Source of the DNA: CAZWBR01 sp964632305
Lineage (GTDB): Bacteria; Bacteroidota; Bacteroidia; Bacteroidales; Prolixibacteraceae
Length of the DNA stretch: 64,000 bases
NCBI GenBank assembly: GCA_964632305.1
Contig: CAZWBR010000002.1
Location: 62,001 to 126,000 of the forward strand
Reading direction: 5' to 3'
Below are positions 16,655 to 25,802 of this stretch, piece after piece. The first letter of the stretch is position 1, and each line of letters opens with the position of its first letter. Under the pieces are notes generated by a model. It was not told where the DNA came from. It worked only from the letters and a program-made list of their open reading frames with translations, and ran no database searches. The position numbers were made by a program, and so were the translations under genes.

Positions 16655-16719
16655 AGGTACTTTCTTTATTGATTATACGAACAAAGTACGAACAAATTAC
16701 GAACAAAGTACCTACAAAC
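16655..16719. repeat. Tandem 11-bp repeat element, copy A
   Basis: Three units of TACGAACAAA[G/T] at 16676-16686, 16687-16697 and 16698-16708, plus a degenerate fourth TACCTACAAAC. The block is bracketed by AGGTACTTT (16655-16663) and its exact complement AAAGTACCT (16705-16713), so it can fold back. A second copy of the same design lies at 53736-53800. I do not recognise a named family. Confidence 0.75.
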
Positions 16720-16924
16720 CCTTGTTTTGGTACGGCGATAAAACAGCGATGAGCGGGCGCATCATTCAAAGAAAGAAACCGACACTATTCCTTCCGGGAT
16801 CCGATAACAGCATCAACTTCCCAATCAAAAAACATGGGTCGATCATTGGATTTCGTCGTTTGCTGCAGCTTCGGAGATGAAAGGGAATTAGTTGGGTAAA
16901 TCGGCAAAAGATGGTAACCGGAAT

Positions 16925-16964
16925 AAAAAAAAGTCCTCACCCTTAAAAGGTAAAGACTTTTTCC
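16925..16964 (-). terminator. Intrinsic terminator of the S46 peptidase operon
   Basis: Minus-strand stem of AAAAAGTC...TACC with GGGTGA..GACTTTTT, ending in a run of eight T. Lies just after the stop of the peptidase at 16986. Confidence 0.75.
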
Positions 16965-16985
16965 TGTTCTCAAAGGAAACCTCAG

Positions 16986-19130
16986 TTATCTTACGATATC
17001 CATTTCATCAAGCAGGTAGCCCGCGCCGGCAAATTTGTCGATGATAAAGAGCGCGTAGCGGATATCGAGGGCGATGTTGCGGCACTGGTCAGGATCGAAC
17101 ATGATATCGCTCATGGTCCCTTCCCAGCAGCGGTCGAAGTTGACGCCGATCAGTTGGCCCTCGGCATTAAGGACCGGGCTGCCGGAGTTTCCTCCCGTGG
17201 TGTGGTTGGAGGCGCAAAAAGCGACCGGAACCTCGCCGGTTGAGTTGGTATAGCTTCCAAAGTCGCGATTCCTGTAAATCTCCCGTAATTTATCAGGGAC
17301 ATCGTAATCGTAGATCTCCGGGTTATCCTTCTCAATGATTCCCTTCAGGGTGGTAAAGTACCGGTAACGAATGCCATCGGCAGGCTGGTAACCTTCAACT
17401 TTCCCGTAGGTTACCCGCAGAGTCAGGTTGGCGTCGGCCATCAAACGCTGGTCTTGTTCCATTTCCATGATGGCCGCCATATATTTTTTCTGGACATCAA
17501 GGATCGATTGGTTCAATTCACGGAAGTAAGGATCGACCTGTTGATTATAATTCTCCTTTATTGCCGTGAAAAGCGAGTAAAGCGGGTCTTTCTTCATCTT
17601 TTCGATTGATTTCTTCCCAAAATTGGCCACGAAGGATTTCAATTTAACCGAATCGGTAAACAACGAGTTGCGGTAATACTTTGATAAAAACTCCCCGCTT
17701 CCAATTTGCGGTTTTATCTTGTGGATCAGTGCAGGCTGAAATTGGGGAGCAACCTTATTGGCATAGATGGAGATCATCGCTTCAAAAATCTTCTCATCGG
17801 TGGCCCGGTCATAATCCTTCAGGTAAGCGGGTACACTCTTATCCAGCGATTGAACCAGGCGATTTAGTCGTGCGGTATCGTTGGCCACAAGCTCCAACAT
17901 CCCGAAGTTGGCAATAATCCCGGCGACATCGGTTCCTCTCTGGATCGATTCCTGATAATAGTCATTCACGATCTGGTAGGGTTCAATTTCCTGATAAAGC
18001 CGATCGAAATCGGAAAGGATTTGACCATATTTCTCCTTACGGACAGGATCGGCAGCCACCCAGGACCGGAATCGGGTTTCCTCATCCTGTTTTACCGATA
18101 CGGCATTCAAGCGGACTAATCCTTTGATTTCGCCCTGCCACTTCTTCCATGAATTGGAAACTGAAGCATATTTTGAAGCGTACTGAATTCGAACCTTAGG
18201 GTTCGCCTCCATTTGCCGCGACATAATCTCCAGTTTGGCGGTACGGACCGCCACCCGGTTTGGATCGCTTTGTTCCATGATCAGTTTTACGGCCGGGGAA
18301 GGCAAATAGCGTTGTGTGGTACCCGGGTAGCCAAAGACCATGGTAAAATCGCCTTCATTGATCCCTTTCATATTAATCTGAAAGAATTTACGGGGTTTAT
18401 ACGGCACATTATCGGCAGAATAAGCAGCCGGTTTATTGTCTTTTCCAGCATAAATCCTGAAAAGGGAAAAGTCGCCGGTATGGCGGGGCCACATCCAATT
18501 GTCGGTATCTCCGCCAAACTTTCCGATAGCGGATGGCGGGGCCCCCACCAGGCGAACATCGCGAAACACCTCATAGACATAAACAAAGTATTGATTCCCG
18601 TAAAAGAGAGGTTTTACATCGGCCGGATAGTCAGCACCTTTCGAATAATCGGCTTTCACCTTTTCGATATTTTTAGCGATAATTCCGTTCTTGGTTTTTT
18701 CATCCATCGAGGCCTCAATCCCTTCCATTACTTTACCGGTAACGTCTTCCATTTTTTGCAGGAATTGAACCGCAAGACCGGGGTTTGCCAATTCTTCGTT
18801 TCGGTTCCTGGCCCAAAAACCGTTGGTCAGATAATCATGTTCGAGAGAACTATGGGCCTGTATCTGCCCGTAACCGCAATGGTGATTGGTGATTAGCAGA
18901 CCGTCGGATGAAATCAATTCACCGGTACAACCTCCCGCAAAGAGAACGACCGCATCTTTCATACTGGCATGATTCACATCGTAAATATCTTCAGCGGTAA
19001 GTTTAAAACCCATCCGCTGCATCTCTTCGATGTTGTATTTTTTAAGCAGGGTTGGGATCCACATCCCCTCTTTCGCCCATAAATTGCTGAACATGGTCAT
19101 AAGGACCAGGAGTAGGACTAATCTTCGCAT
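16986..19130 (-). CDS. dpp11: S46 family dipeptidyl-peptidase, DPP11 type (Asp/Glu-specific)
   Basis: Periplasmic serine dipeptidyl-peptidase of family S46, used by asaccharolytic Bacteroidota to release dipeptides. Signal peptide residues 1-19. The catalytic His lies in TNHHCGY (83-84) and the Ser is Ser649 in GGNSGSPV. Eighteen residues later is Arg667 (VNFDRCWEG). In Porphyromonas gingivalis the same +18 position is Arg673 in DPP11 (acidic P1) and Gly in DPP7 (hydrophobic P1), so I assign acidic specificity. Length 714 aa is normal. Last gene of a minus-strand operon behind maf, 22 nt away. Confidence 0.88.
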   Translation of the reverse strand: MRRLVLLLVLMTMFSNLWAKEGMWIPTLLKKYNIEEMQRMGFKLTAEDIYDVNHASMKDAVVLFAGGCTGELISSDGLLITNHHCGYGQIQAHSSLEHDYLTNGFWARNRNEELANPGLAVQFLQKMEDVTGKVMEGIEASMDEKTKNGIIAKNIEKVKADYSKGADYPADVKPLFYGNQYFVYVYEVFRDVRLVGAPPSAIGKFGGDTDNWMWPRHTGDFSLFRIYAGKDNKPAAYSADNVPYKPRKFFQINMKGINEGDFTMVFGYPGTTQRYLPSPAVKLIMEQSDPNRVAVRTAKLEIMSRQMEANPKVRIQYASKYASVSNSWKKWQGEIKGLVRLNAVSVKQDEETRFRSWVAADPVRKEKYGQILSDFDRLYQEIEPYQIVNDYYQESIQRGTDVAGIIANFGMLELVANDTARLNRLVQSLDKSVPAYLKDYDRATDEKIFEAMISIYANKVAPQFQPALIHKIKPQIGSGEFLSKYYRNSLFTDSVKLKSFVANFGKKSIEKMKKDPLYSLFTAIKENYNQQVDPYFRELNQSILDVQKKYMAAIMEMEQDQRLMADANLTLRVTYGKVEGYQPADGIRYRYFTTLKGIIEKDNPEIYDYDVPDKLREIYRNRDFGSYTNSTGEVPVAFCASNHTTGGNSGSPVLNAEGQLIGVNFDRCWEGTMSDIMFDPDQCRNIALDIRYALFIIDKFAGAGYLLDEMDIVR

Positions 19131-19152
19131 TGGCCTCTATTTTTATATCAAA

Positions 19153-19749
19153 TTAAAACAATAACAATTCTTCATAAAGACGTTGAACCGGAAGGCCCAT
19201 CACGTTGAAATAGGACCCTTCGATCCGTTCGATAGCAATATAACCAATCCATTCCTGAACGCCATAGGAACCGGCTTTATCGAAAGGTTTATAATGGGTC
19301 AAATAATAATCAATTTCATTATCGGTCAACTCTTTAAAATAAACATTGGTTGCTGATGAAAAAGTGGTCTGTTTCTCACAGGAGGAAAGACAGACTCCGG
19401 TAATGACCCTATGTTTCCGGCCCGATAGTTTTCGCAACATCCGGAAAGCATGTTGATAATCGTTGGGTTTACCCAGAACTTCGCCGTCGATAATTACCAC
19501 CGTATCGGCTGTAATAACCAGCGAGTTGGCATCGAATCCATTTTCCCGGAAGGCCGTAGCCTTCAGTTTGGCCAGATGGACCGGCACCTCTTCGGCAGCC
19601 ATAGAGGCGGAAAAGCTCTCATCCACCTCCCGAACAATTACCTCGAAAGGGAGATTCAAGCCCGCAATCAGCTCCTTGCGACGGGGAGACTGCGAGGCAA
19701 GGATTATCCTGTGATTTTTATATTTCTCCAATAAAACGCAACTATCCAT
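19153..19749 (-). CDS. maf: Maf family nucleotide pyrophosphatase
   Basis: House-cleaning enzyme that hydrolyses non-canonical or modified nucleoside triphosphates to monophosphates. The Maf signature is ILASQSPRRKELI, followed by DESFSASMAAEEVPVHLAKLKA and the TADTVVIIDGEVLGKP motif with the catalytic-type Asp. Length 198 aa. It lies 24 nt after kdsC, and the S46 gene follows 22 nt later, so it is co-transcribed. The YhdE-type (dTTP/UTP) specificity is plausible but not shown. Confidence 0.92.
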   Translation of the reverse strand: MDSCVLLEKYKNHRIILASQSPRRKELIAGLNLPFEVIVREVDESFSASMAAEEVPVHLAKLKATAFRENGFDANSLVITADTVVIIDGEVLGKPNDYQHAFRMLRKLSGRKHRVITGVCLSSCEKQTTFSSATNVYFKELTDNEIDYYLTHYKPFDKAGSYGVQEWIGYIAIERIEGSYFNVMGLPVQRLYEELLLF

Positions 19750-19773
19750 AATTCGAGTATTATATACTTATTT

Positions 19774-20304
19774 TCAGAAACTGCTCCAGTTGATCGATTC
19801 CGGATCGAGCCATTTTCCCTGGGCCCGCATGACCTGTTCAATCACATCGCGGACACACCCTTCGCCTCCTTCCCTATCGGAAATATACTTAGAGATGGCT
19901 TTGATTTCGGGCACCGCATCGCTTGGGCAAACCGGTAATCCAACCCGTGCCATGACCCGATAATCGGGAATATCATCACCCATAAACATCACCTGGGAGT
20001 AATCGAGGCCATATTTGGTCAGGAAATCTTTCAGACAGGGTATTTTGTCGAGAGTACCCATATAGATATCGGTTATTCCAAGTTTCATATGGCGTTTGTG
20101 CATCTCGGTCGTTTTGCCGCCGGTAATAATTCCGATTTTATACCCGTTTCGAATGGCCAAGGCAATAGCAAAACCATCCTTTACATTGGAGGTTCTGATC
20201 GGGTCGCCCTCGGGGGAGAGCGTCTGCGTTGTACGGGATAAAACCCCGTCGACATCGAAAAGAAACCCTTTTACATTGATTAATTCTTCTTTAAAAAATG
20301 CCAT
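19774..20304 (-). CDS. kdsC: HAD hydrolase, 3-deoxy-D-manno-octulosonate 8-phosphate phosphatase type
   Basis: HAD phosphatase of the C0 (capless) KdsC family, which dephosphorylates Kdo-8-phosphate for lipopolysaccharide core. Catalytic DxD is Asp17/Asp19 in LFDVDGVL; NVKDGFAI and ITGGKT are motif regions; GDDIPDY is motif IV. 176 aa, normal for KdsC. The start codon overlaps the stop of the upstream DUF2520 gene by one base, so translation is coupled. Common neighbour pair in Bacteroidota. Confidence 0.85.
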   Translation of the reverse strand: MAFFKEELINVKGFLFDVDGVLSRTTQTLSPEGDPIRTSNVKDGFAIALAIRNGYKIGIITGGKTTEMHKRHMKLGITDIYMGTLDKIPCLKDFLTKYGLDYSQVMFMGDDIPDYRVMARVGLPVCPSDAVPEIKAISKYISDREGGEGCVRDVIEQVMRAQGKWLDPESINWSSF

Positions 20305-21074
20305 TATTGTTTATTCTGAATTTTATAAATATCGTTGCTTATTAACAGATAGAGCTCCTGCCATTCGGGATGATCAACCAGCATCTGAAGATGGTTATCC
20401 ATCACCTGACGGTTGTTGCGGATTGCCGGGCCCGTCTGGACTGTCACCGGTGGAAACTCCATCGCTTTGAGTGCGGTTTCCCGGATCAGCGGTTTCAGGA
20501 TTCCAAAATCCATCTCTTTCTCACCGACCAGTTTATCGCTGATAGTATAAAAATGATTGACAAAGTTGCAGGCAAAAACGGCCGCCAAATGGATCTGTCT
20601 TCGCTGGAGAGAACTGATCTCCCGAACATCGGAAGAGAGTGAGTCGGCCAGTTTCTTGATTCGGGCAAGATTGTCATCACTATTTGCCTCAATGCAAATG
20701 GGGATATTGCCAAAATCGACTTTCCTGTTCTTTGAAAATGTCTGTAACGGATAAAAAACGCCAAAGTTTCGGCAATGGTCCGCGAAAATATCGATGGAGA
20801 GACTGCCCGCGGTATGGACGACCAGTTGGTTTCCAAAATCGAACTGCTGAAGAATAGCATCTACCGCGCTATCGGTCACTGAGATAATATAAATATCCGC
20901 ATCGTGTTCAACTTCGGAAAGCCTGGAGGTAAAAGGGCAATTCAGGATACCGGCTAATTCGGAAGCGTTTTGTTCGCTTCGCGAAAAGACCTGTGAGACA
21001 GTGTGTCCGTTTTCAGAGAGAGCGATTCCTAACCGGGTGGCCAGATTACCTGATCCGAGTAATGAAATATTCAT
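20304..21074 (-). CDS. Rossmann-like and DUF2520 domain protein
   Basis: NAD(P)-binding protein with the N-terminal motif SLLGSGNLATRLGIAL and a C-terminal all-helical DUF2520 domain (about residues 130-256), similar in layout to pyrroline-5-carboxylate reductase and F420-dependent NADP reductases. Substrate unknown. First gene of the operon DUF2520-kdsC-maf-S46. Length 256 aa is typical. Confidence 0.82.
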   Translation of the reverse strand: MNISLLGSGNLATRLGIALSENGHTVSQVFSRSEQNASELAGILNCPFTSRLSEVEHDADIYIISVTDSAVDAILQQFDFGNQLVVHTAGSLSIDIFADHCRNFGVFYPLQTFSKNRKVDFGNIPICIEANSDDNLARIKKLADSLSSDVREISSLQRRQIHLAAVFACNFVNHFYTISDKLVGEKEMDFGILKPLIRETALKAMEFPPVTVQTGPAIRNNRQVMDNHLQMLVDHPEWQELYLLISNDIYKIQNKQ

Positions 21075-21151
21075 AGTATCTATTTTTTACAAAAATACCT
21101 TTCTAAACGGAATCCACCGAATGGGATTCAAAAGAGTAACGATAAAAATAG

Positions 21152-21177
21152 AAAAAGGACAACCATGCGGTCGTCCC
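21152..21177 (-). terminator. Intrinsic terminator after the TonB-family gene
   Basis: Minus strand: GGACGACC, loop GCAT, GGTTGTCC (one G-T pair), then five T. It separates the TonB-family gene from the DUF2520 operon. Confidence 0.75.
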
Positions 21178-21204
21178 TTATCTTTATTTCCTGTCTGTTT
21201 TTAA

Positions 21205-21888
21205 CTATTGAAGCTGAAACTTGATCGGAACCTGGTATGAGACCTTCACTGGTCTCCCGTTTTGTCTTCCGGGTTTCCATTGCGGCAAACTGTTTACCAC
21301 CCTGAAGGCTTCATTGTCGAGGGTCGTCTCGATCCCGCGCAGGATCTTTACATTCTCGACCTTCCCCTCTTTATTGATGATGAAAGATAAATAAACAGTA
21401 CCCTGAATACCCCGTTCCAATGCCGCTACAGGATATTTAACAGCGCCAATCAGGTATTTTTGAAGACCAAGCATACCTCCCGGGAACTCTGGATCATCAT
21501 CCAGTTGGCCTATTAGAAAGACCGGATCGACCTTTTCGACCTCTTCGGTAATAATGGTATTCACATCAATCCTGGTTTCGGCAGTTGCTTCGGAATTGAT
21601 TTCCAACACATCCTCGATCTGCATGGATTTGTCGTCGATGATTTCAATCTGGTCAACCACGACCGTTTTAGGGAGTTCTTTGCGAACCTCTTCCTGGCGG
21701 GTGATCGGTGGCAGATCGAATTTTTCATCTTCAATCGCATGGGAATTTGCGAGAATGTTTGCCGGTAATACCTTATCGCTCCATTGAAATGCGATAAAAA
21801 CCACTCCAAGTGCAACGACCAAACCAATCTGAAGGAACATTGACCTTTTGTTTTCAAGGTCGGCTTTCTTTGTTTTCTTAGCTTCCAT
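21205..21888 (-). CDS. TonB-family energy transducer
   Basis: Inner-membrane protein with one N-terminal helix (about residues 17-33, LQIGLVVALGVVFIAFQW) after a basic cytoplasmic tail, a periplasmic linker rich in acidic residues, and a C-terminal TonB domain (about 145-227). The TonB core is seen as YPVAALERGIQGTVYLSFIINKEG and LPQWKPGRQNGRPVKVSYQVPIKF. It would pass proton-motive energy to outer membrane receptors. No ExbB/ExbD or receptor is next to it. Length 227 aa. Confidence 0.9.
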   Translation of the reverse strand: MEAKKTKKADLENKRSMFLQIGLVVALGVVFIAFQWSDKVLPANILANSHAIEDEKFDLPPITRQEEVRKELPKTVVVDQIEIIDDKSMQIEDVLEINSEATAETRIDVNTIITEEVEKVDPVFLIGQLDDDPEFPGGMLGLQKYLIGAVKYPVAALERGIQGTVYLSFIINKEGKVENVKILRGIETTLDNEAFRVVNSLPQWKPGRQNGRPVKVSYQVPIKFQLQ

Positions 21889-21930
21889 GGCGTTAGATTA
21901 AATAGATTAATACTCTGCTGATCTAATGCC
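21889..21930. repeat. Inverted repeat in the leader of the TonB-family gene
   Basis: GGCGTTAGAT (21889-21898) and ATCTAATGCC (21921-21930) pair at 9 of 10 positions and start directly at the gene's first codon. A hairpin here would touch the ribosome-binding region. Confidence 0.35.
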
Positions 21931-22038
21931 AAAATTTGTTCCAGAATGGAAAGACCGTTGTCAATAAACAGACATACACCTGATATTAAACAACATACAA
22001 CACTGCAATATAAAATCAGATATCCATCAGTGCATCAC

Positions 22039-22062
22039 AAAAGCGCCCACTCGGGCGTTTTT
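22039..22062. terminator. Short GC-rich hairpin, probable terminator
   Basis: GCGCCC, loop ACTC, GGGCGT flanked by four A on the left and five T on the right. It can end the minus-strand response regulator transcript (stop at 22083) and is also readable on the plus strand. Confidence 0.6.
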
Positions 22063-22082
22063 ATGAGAAATCAGGAAGTATT

Positions 22083-23477
22083 TTATATACAATCGATAGA
22101 CTTCTTAATATCTATATCGTATTTTGTTATTTTCCTTTTTAGGGCATCGCGTGAGATGCCCAATAAGATGGCTGCTTCGGTCTGATTGAATCCACTCTTT
22201 TCAAGTGCTGCAACAATAAACTGTTTCTCAGCATGATCAAGATTCAGTTCATTGATTGACAATTGATTCTGCACCGGGGAAACGTTATTAACAAGCGGGA
22301 AGTCGGCGGGGAGCAGTTCTTCACCCTGAAACAGGATCATGGCCCTTTCGACCAGGTTTCGCAACTCTCTGACATTCCCCGGGAAATTATAACTCTTAAG
22401 TTTCCGAAAGACCTCACTGTTGATCCGGGGTTCTTCGCAATTTTTACGAACAGCCATCTGATGAACAAAGTGCCGCACGATAGGTTCAATATCCTCAGTT
22501 CTCTCCCGCAAAGGCGGTATATTTATTTCGATGGTATTGATGCGATGGTACAGGTCCATACGGAACTTTCCGTCGCGGACCAATTGAGACGGAATTTTAT
22601 TGGTAGCGGAGATCACCCGAACATCGGCATTGATCTCCCGGGACCCTCCTACTTTTCTGATTTTTCGCTCTTCGAGAGCACGAAGCAATTTAGCCTGAAG
22701 CCCGTAAGGCATATCTCCAATTTCGTCAAGGAAGAGGGTTCCCCCGGAAGCCATTTCGAGAAAGCCTTTTTTCTCGTCCCGGGCATCGGTAAAAGCTCCC
22801 CGAACATGGCCGAAGAATTCACTCTCCAACAAATGATCTGGGATGGCGGCGCTGTTGACCGGCACAAAAATGCCTTTTTTTCGTGGACTGGCGTAATGGA
22901 TTATCCGGGCTACGATTTCTTTACCTGTCCCATTCTCGCCGGTTATCAAGACATTGACCCCTTGATCGGAAGCGACCCGTAAAGCCAGTTCGGTTACGGA
23001 TTTAATGGCGGCACTGACCCCGACAAAGTCCTTATTGACCAATTGCTCCAATTCATTATTCAACAACGAATGCCTTAATTCGGCATCGGCCAGGCGATCC
23101 TGAAGGTACTTCAATTTACCGGTACGCTCAATGGCGACCATAATATCCATCACCTGAAAGGGTTTCCGGATAAAATCGACCGCCCCCAGTCTCATTGCCT
23201 GAATAACCATCTCCATATTCCCGAATCCGCTCATCATGATCACTGAAGTTTGAGGAGAAACCACCTTCACCTTTTCCAAGACTTCCATTCCATTGATTCC
23301 GGGCATCATTACATCCAACAAGAGAATATCGAACAATTCGTCGTGCAACAATCTGAAAGCTTGCTCGGCCTGATTTACCGCCGAAACATTCAATTCTCTT
23401 TTATGAAGATGCCACGATAATTGTTCGGTTATTTTAGCTTCATCATCCAGGATCAGTACTTTCAACGGGTTATTCAT
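22083..23477 (-). CDS. Sigma-54-dependent response regulator (NtrC family)
   Basis: Receiver domain about residues 6-120 with phospho-acceptor Asp55 (ILLLDVMMPG), AAA+ domain about 145-385 with Walker A GENGTGKE and the sigma-54 contact loop GAFTDA, and a C-terminal Fis-type HTH (NQTEAAILLGISRDALKRK). I take ATG 23477 (MNNPLKVLILDDE) rather than 23501: the longer form adds eight residues overlapping the kinase gene. The kinase stop is one base upstream, so the two are translated together and form a two-component pair. Targets unknown. 464 aa. Confidence 0.93.
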   Translation of the reverse strand: MNNPLKVLILDDEAKITEQLSWHLHKRELNVSAVNQAEQAFRLLHDELFDILLLDVMMPGINGMEVLEKVKVVSPQTSVIMMSGFGNMEMVIQAMRLGAVDFIRKPFQVMDIMVAIERTGKLKYLQDRLADAELRHSLLNNELEQLVNKDFVGVSAAIKSVTELALRVASDQGVNVLITGENGTGKEIVARIIHYASPRKKGIFVPVNSAAIPDHLLESEFFGHVRGAFTDARDEKKGFLEMASGGTLFLDEIGDMPYGLQAKLLRALEERKIRKVGGSREINADVRVISATNKIPSQLVRDGKFRMDLYHRINTIEINIPPLRERTEDIEPIVRHFVHQMAVRKNCEEPRINSEVFRKLKSYNFPGNVRELRNLVERAMILFQGEELLPADFPLVNNVSPVQNQLSINELNLDHAEKQFIVAALEKSGFNQTEAAILLGISRDALKRKITKYDIDIKKSIDCI

Positions 23478-23478
23478 T

Positions 23479-25557
23479 TCATAGATTTTTATGGTTAGCA
23501 ATGGGCAATTCGATTAACATGCAGGTTCCCTTTCCGGGTTTACTTTCGGGAATGATACGCCCTTTCATTTGATTGATGATTCCGTGAGCTATGGCCAACC
23601 CCAACCCTGTTCCCTGCCCCAACTTTTTAGTGGTATAAAACGGAAGGAAGATGTTGGTCAACTGATCAGGATCAATGCCGGAACCATTATCGCGGATTTG
23701 AAGAAGAAACTGGTTGTCTTTGACCCCTGTTTTAATCTCAATATTTTTGGGTAAAGGATCATTTCCCATTACTGCATCACGGGAATTAGACAAGAGGTTA
23801 ATCACTACTTGTTCAAATTTGTGGGGATTCCCCAGAAGCAGAACAGCATTGGCATTATAATCTTCGTTCAGGATGATTCCATGATTAATCATCTGTTGCC
23901 GAACCATCTTCAGGGAGTCTGAAATAACAGTATCCGGATTAAAACATTCCTCAATCTCCTCTTTCTGTCCGCTGGAAAACAACCGAATATGATCAACGAT
24001 TCCACGAACGCGCTCAATGTCATTAAAAATTCCATTAACTGTTTCCTGCACAAAACTTTTATTAAACTGATTTTCCGCCAGTTCGTCCCGAATAATCTCG
24101 GTTGAAAGCGAAATATTTTGCATGGGTTGATTAATCTCATGAGCAATACCGGCAGCCAATTCACCTAAAGAAGTCAAGCTTGATTGATGAAAAATTATTT
24201 TTTGCTGTTGTTGTTGCTTAACAATGGCAAGCCGGACTTCTTCTTCCAGGCGAAGGTTCTCCTCCCGTTTCAGATTGTACCTGTAAATGATTATTCCTAT
24301 GGCGATAATTATAAACAAGATAGTTATACCGAGACTCATGCGCCATTTATTTAATGACTGTTTTTCCAAGCTGAGCCGGTAATTTTCATTACGGGCTTGC
24401 AATATCTCATTTTCCTGTTTTTTCTGTCCCAGTTCATATAACACTAAGGTATTGGCCAACTGATCGTTTCTTTCTTCAATATTTTTTTTCTCCAACATGG
24501 ATGAATACTCCAGTTGAGCCTGAAAAGCCTCAGAATAGTTTTTCAAATCGGACTGAACCAGCGCAAGCAGTTTTAATCCTTCTCTCAACTGCTCCGTTTC
24601 CCCGTTTTTGCGTGATAAATCCACTGCTTTACGAGTCCAGAAAAGGCTCTTCGTCAGATTGTTCATCGACAGATACAATCGCCCCAAATTTAGCCAATTG
24701 GCGGTCATTCCAAATTCATCATTTAGTTCTTGCTGAATGGCCAAGGAGCGTTGAAACAGATCCAATGCCTCCGGGTAATTCTTTTTCATATAGAGAGTAC
24801 TTCCCAACTGATTAAGGGCGGAGGCTTGACCAATTCTGGATTTTAGTTGCAGACTCAGGTTATAAAGCTTTGTGAAATAAAGGGCTGCGTTATTTAAATC
24901 ACCCCGGCCATAATAGAGCCGGCCTATCTTCTCCAGGGTGACCGATTGTCCGATGCTATCGCCAATTTGCTCCTCATTAAACAAAAGATTATCATACCAT
25001 TGCAGAGCAGCATCATAGTCACCCAAATTATTATATACCTCAGCAATATTTGAAACCAATTGGACAATCTGCTTTTTATCTCCTGCTTTTCGGGCAATTG
25101 CGAGGGCTTCCTGGTAGCTCTCGAGGGCTTTGCGGTATTTAGCGATTCTGAAATAGAGAGTCCCCGCTTTTGAGATACCTTCTTCATCGCCTATTTGTTC
25201 ATAGATGTTTAATGTTTTCCGGTAATAGTCCAGTACTTTATCATAATCGCTTGAGAAATAATAACCGACACCAATATTGTTCAATGCTTCAGCTTCTCCT
25301 CTTTTATATCCAAGCGAACGGGCCAAATCCAATGCCTGTTGAGCCAGGCTGATGGTTTTTTCAGGGTTAGAATACCAATTGGCAGAAGATTGAGAGTTTA
25401 AGCTATCGACTTGGTTCCATTCCGTCCTCCCGTTATCAACCGAAGCAGGACAATCATGCGGAAAGAATAAAAGGAAGGCTAATCCAATCCACAAAGAATT
25501 GAAAAATCTGATTAAAAATAATTTACAAAATTGAATACGAACCGGGTTAGCTAACAT
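23479..25557 (-). CDS. TPR-containing sensor histidine kinase
   Basis: N-terminal hydrophobic helix (about 10-32), then about 300 residues of tetratricopeptide repeats (units such as ALNNIGVGYYFSSDYDKVLDYY), a second membrane helix near residue 410 (SLGITILFIIIAIGIII), a short coiled coil with five Gln, and a kinase core. The H box is His473 in GIAHEINQPMQN; N, G1 and G2 boxes are VINLLSNSRDAV, IRDNGSGI and GQGTGLGLAIAHGI. The TPR part is predicted periplasmic. Upstream partner of the sigma-54 regulator. Length 692 aa. Confidence 0.92.
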   Translation of the reverse strand: MLANPVRIQFCKLFLIRFFNSLWIGLAFLLFFPHDCPASVDNGRTEWNQVDSLNSQSSANWYSNPEKTISLAQQALDLARSLGYKRGEAEALNNIGVGYYFSSDYDKVLDYYRKTLNIYEQIGDEEGISKAGTLYFRIAKYRKALESYQEALAIARKAGDKKQIVQLVSNIAEVYNNLGDYDAALQWYDNLLFNEEQIGDSIGQSVTLEKIGRLYYGRGDLNNAALYFTKLYNLSLQLKSRIGQASALNQLGSTLYMKKNYPEALDLFQRSLAIQQELNDEFGMTANWLNLGRLYLSMNNLTKSLFWTRKAVDLSRKNGETEQLREGLKLLALVQSDLKNYSEAFQAQLEYSSMLEKKNIEERNDQLANTLVLYELGQKKQENEILQARNENYRLSLEKQSLNKWRMSLGITILFIIIAIGIIIYRYNLKREENLRLEEEVRLAIVKQQQQQKIIFHQSSLTSLGELAAGIAHEINQPMQNISLSTEIIRDELAENQFNKSFVQETVNGIFNDIERVRGIVDHIRLFSSGQKEEIEECFNPDTVISDSLKMVRQQMINHGIILNEDYNANAVLLLGNPHKFEQVVINLLSNSRDAVMGNDPLPKNIEIKTGVKDNQFLLQIRDNGSGIDPDQLTNIFLPFYTTKKLGQGTGLGLAIAHGIINQMKGRIIPESKPGKGTCMLIELPIANHKNL

Positions 25558-25802
25558 TCGATACGGAATTATTAATCCATTACAAATTTAACAGAACTAA
25601 ATAATAAAAAAAGTATAAGCCGCTGTAATGCTATAAATTGACTTTGAATGTAAAAAAATCAATCCGGTTCTGCTTTTTTTAATCAAAAAAAAATAGATAA
25701 CTTGCCATTTATAGAGAGGAGTATCAATCCCGGAAATTCCGGGAAGATGAAAAAAATGTTCCGATTAGTAACTGTTAATAAAAACTATTAAACTAATAAA
25801 GC

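Larger units (their letters stand above)
16405..16985. other. Long intergenic region with repeat element
   Basis: 581 bases between two minus-strand genes. It contains the direct repeat at 16458-16491, the 11-bp tandem repeat element at 16655-16719 and the terminator of the S46 peptidase at 16925-16964. Short open frames of 62 and 78 codons here overlap the repeat or terminator and show no recognisable protein. Confidence 0.6.

Noticed and set aside
16655..16719. CRISPR array
   Set aside because: Repeat unit is only 11 bp with no spacers and no cas genes are near; it is a simple tandem repeat.
16644..16880. Open frame of 78 codons on the plus strand
   Set aside because: It starts within and translates through the tandem repeat element, has no recognisable domain and lies opposite minus-strand neighbours.
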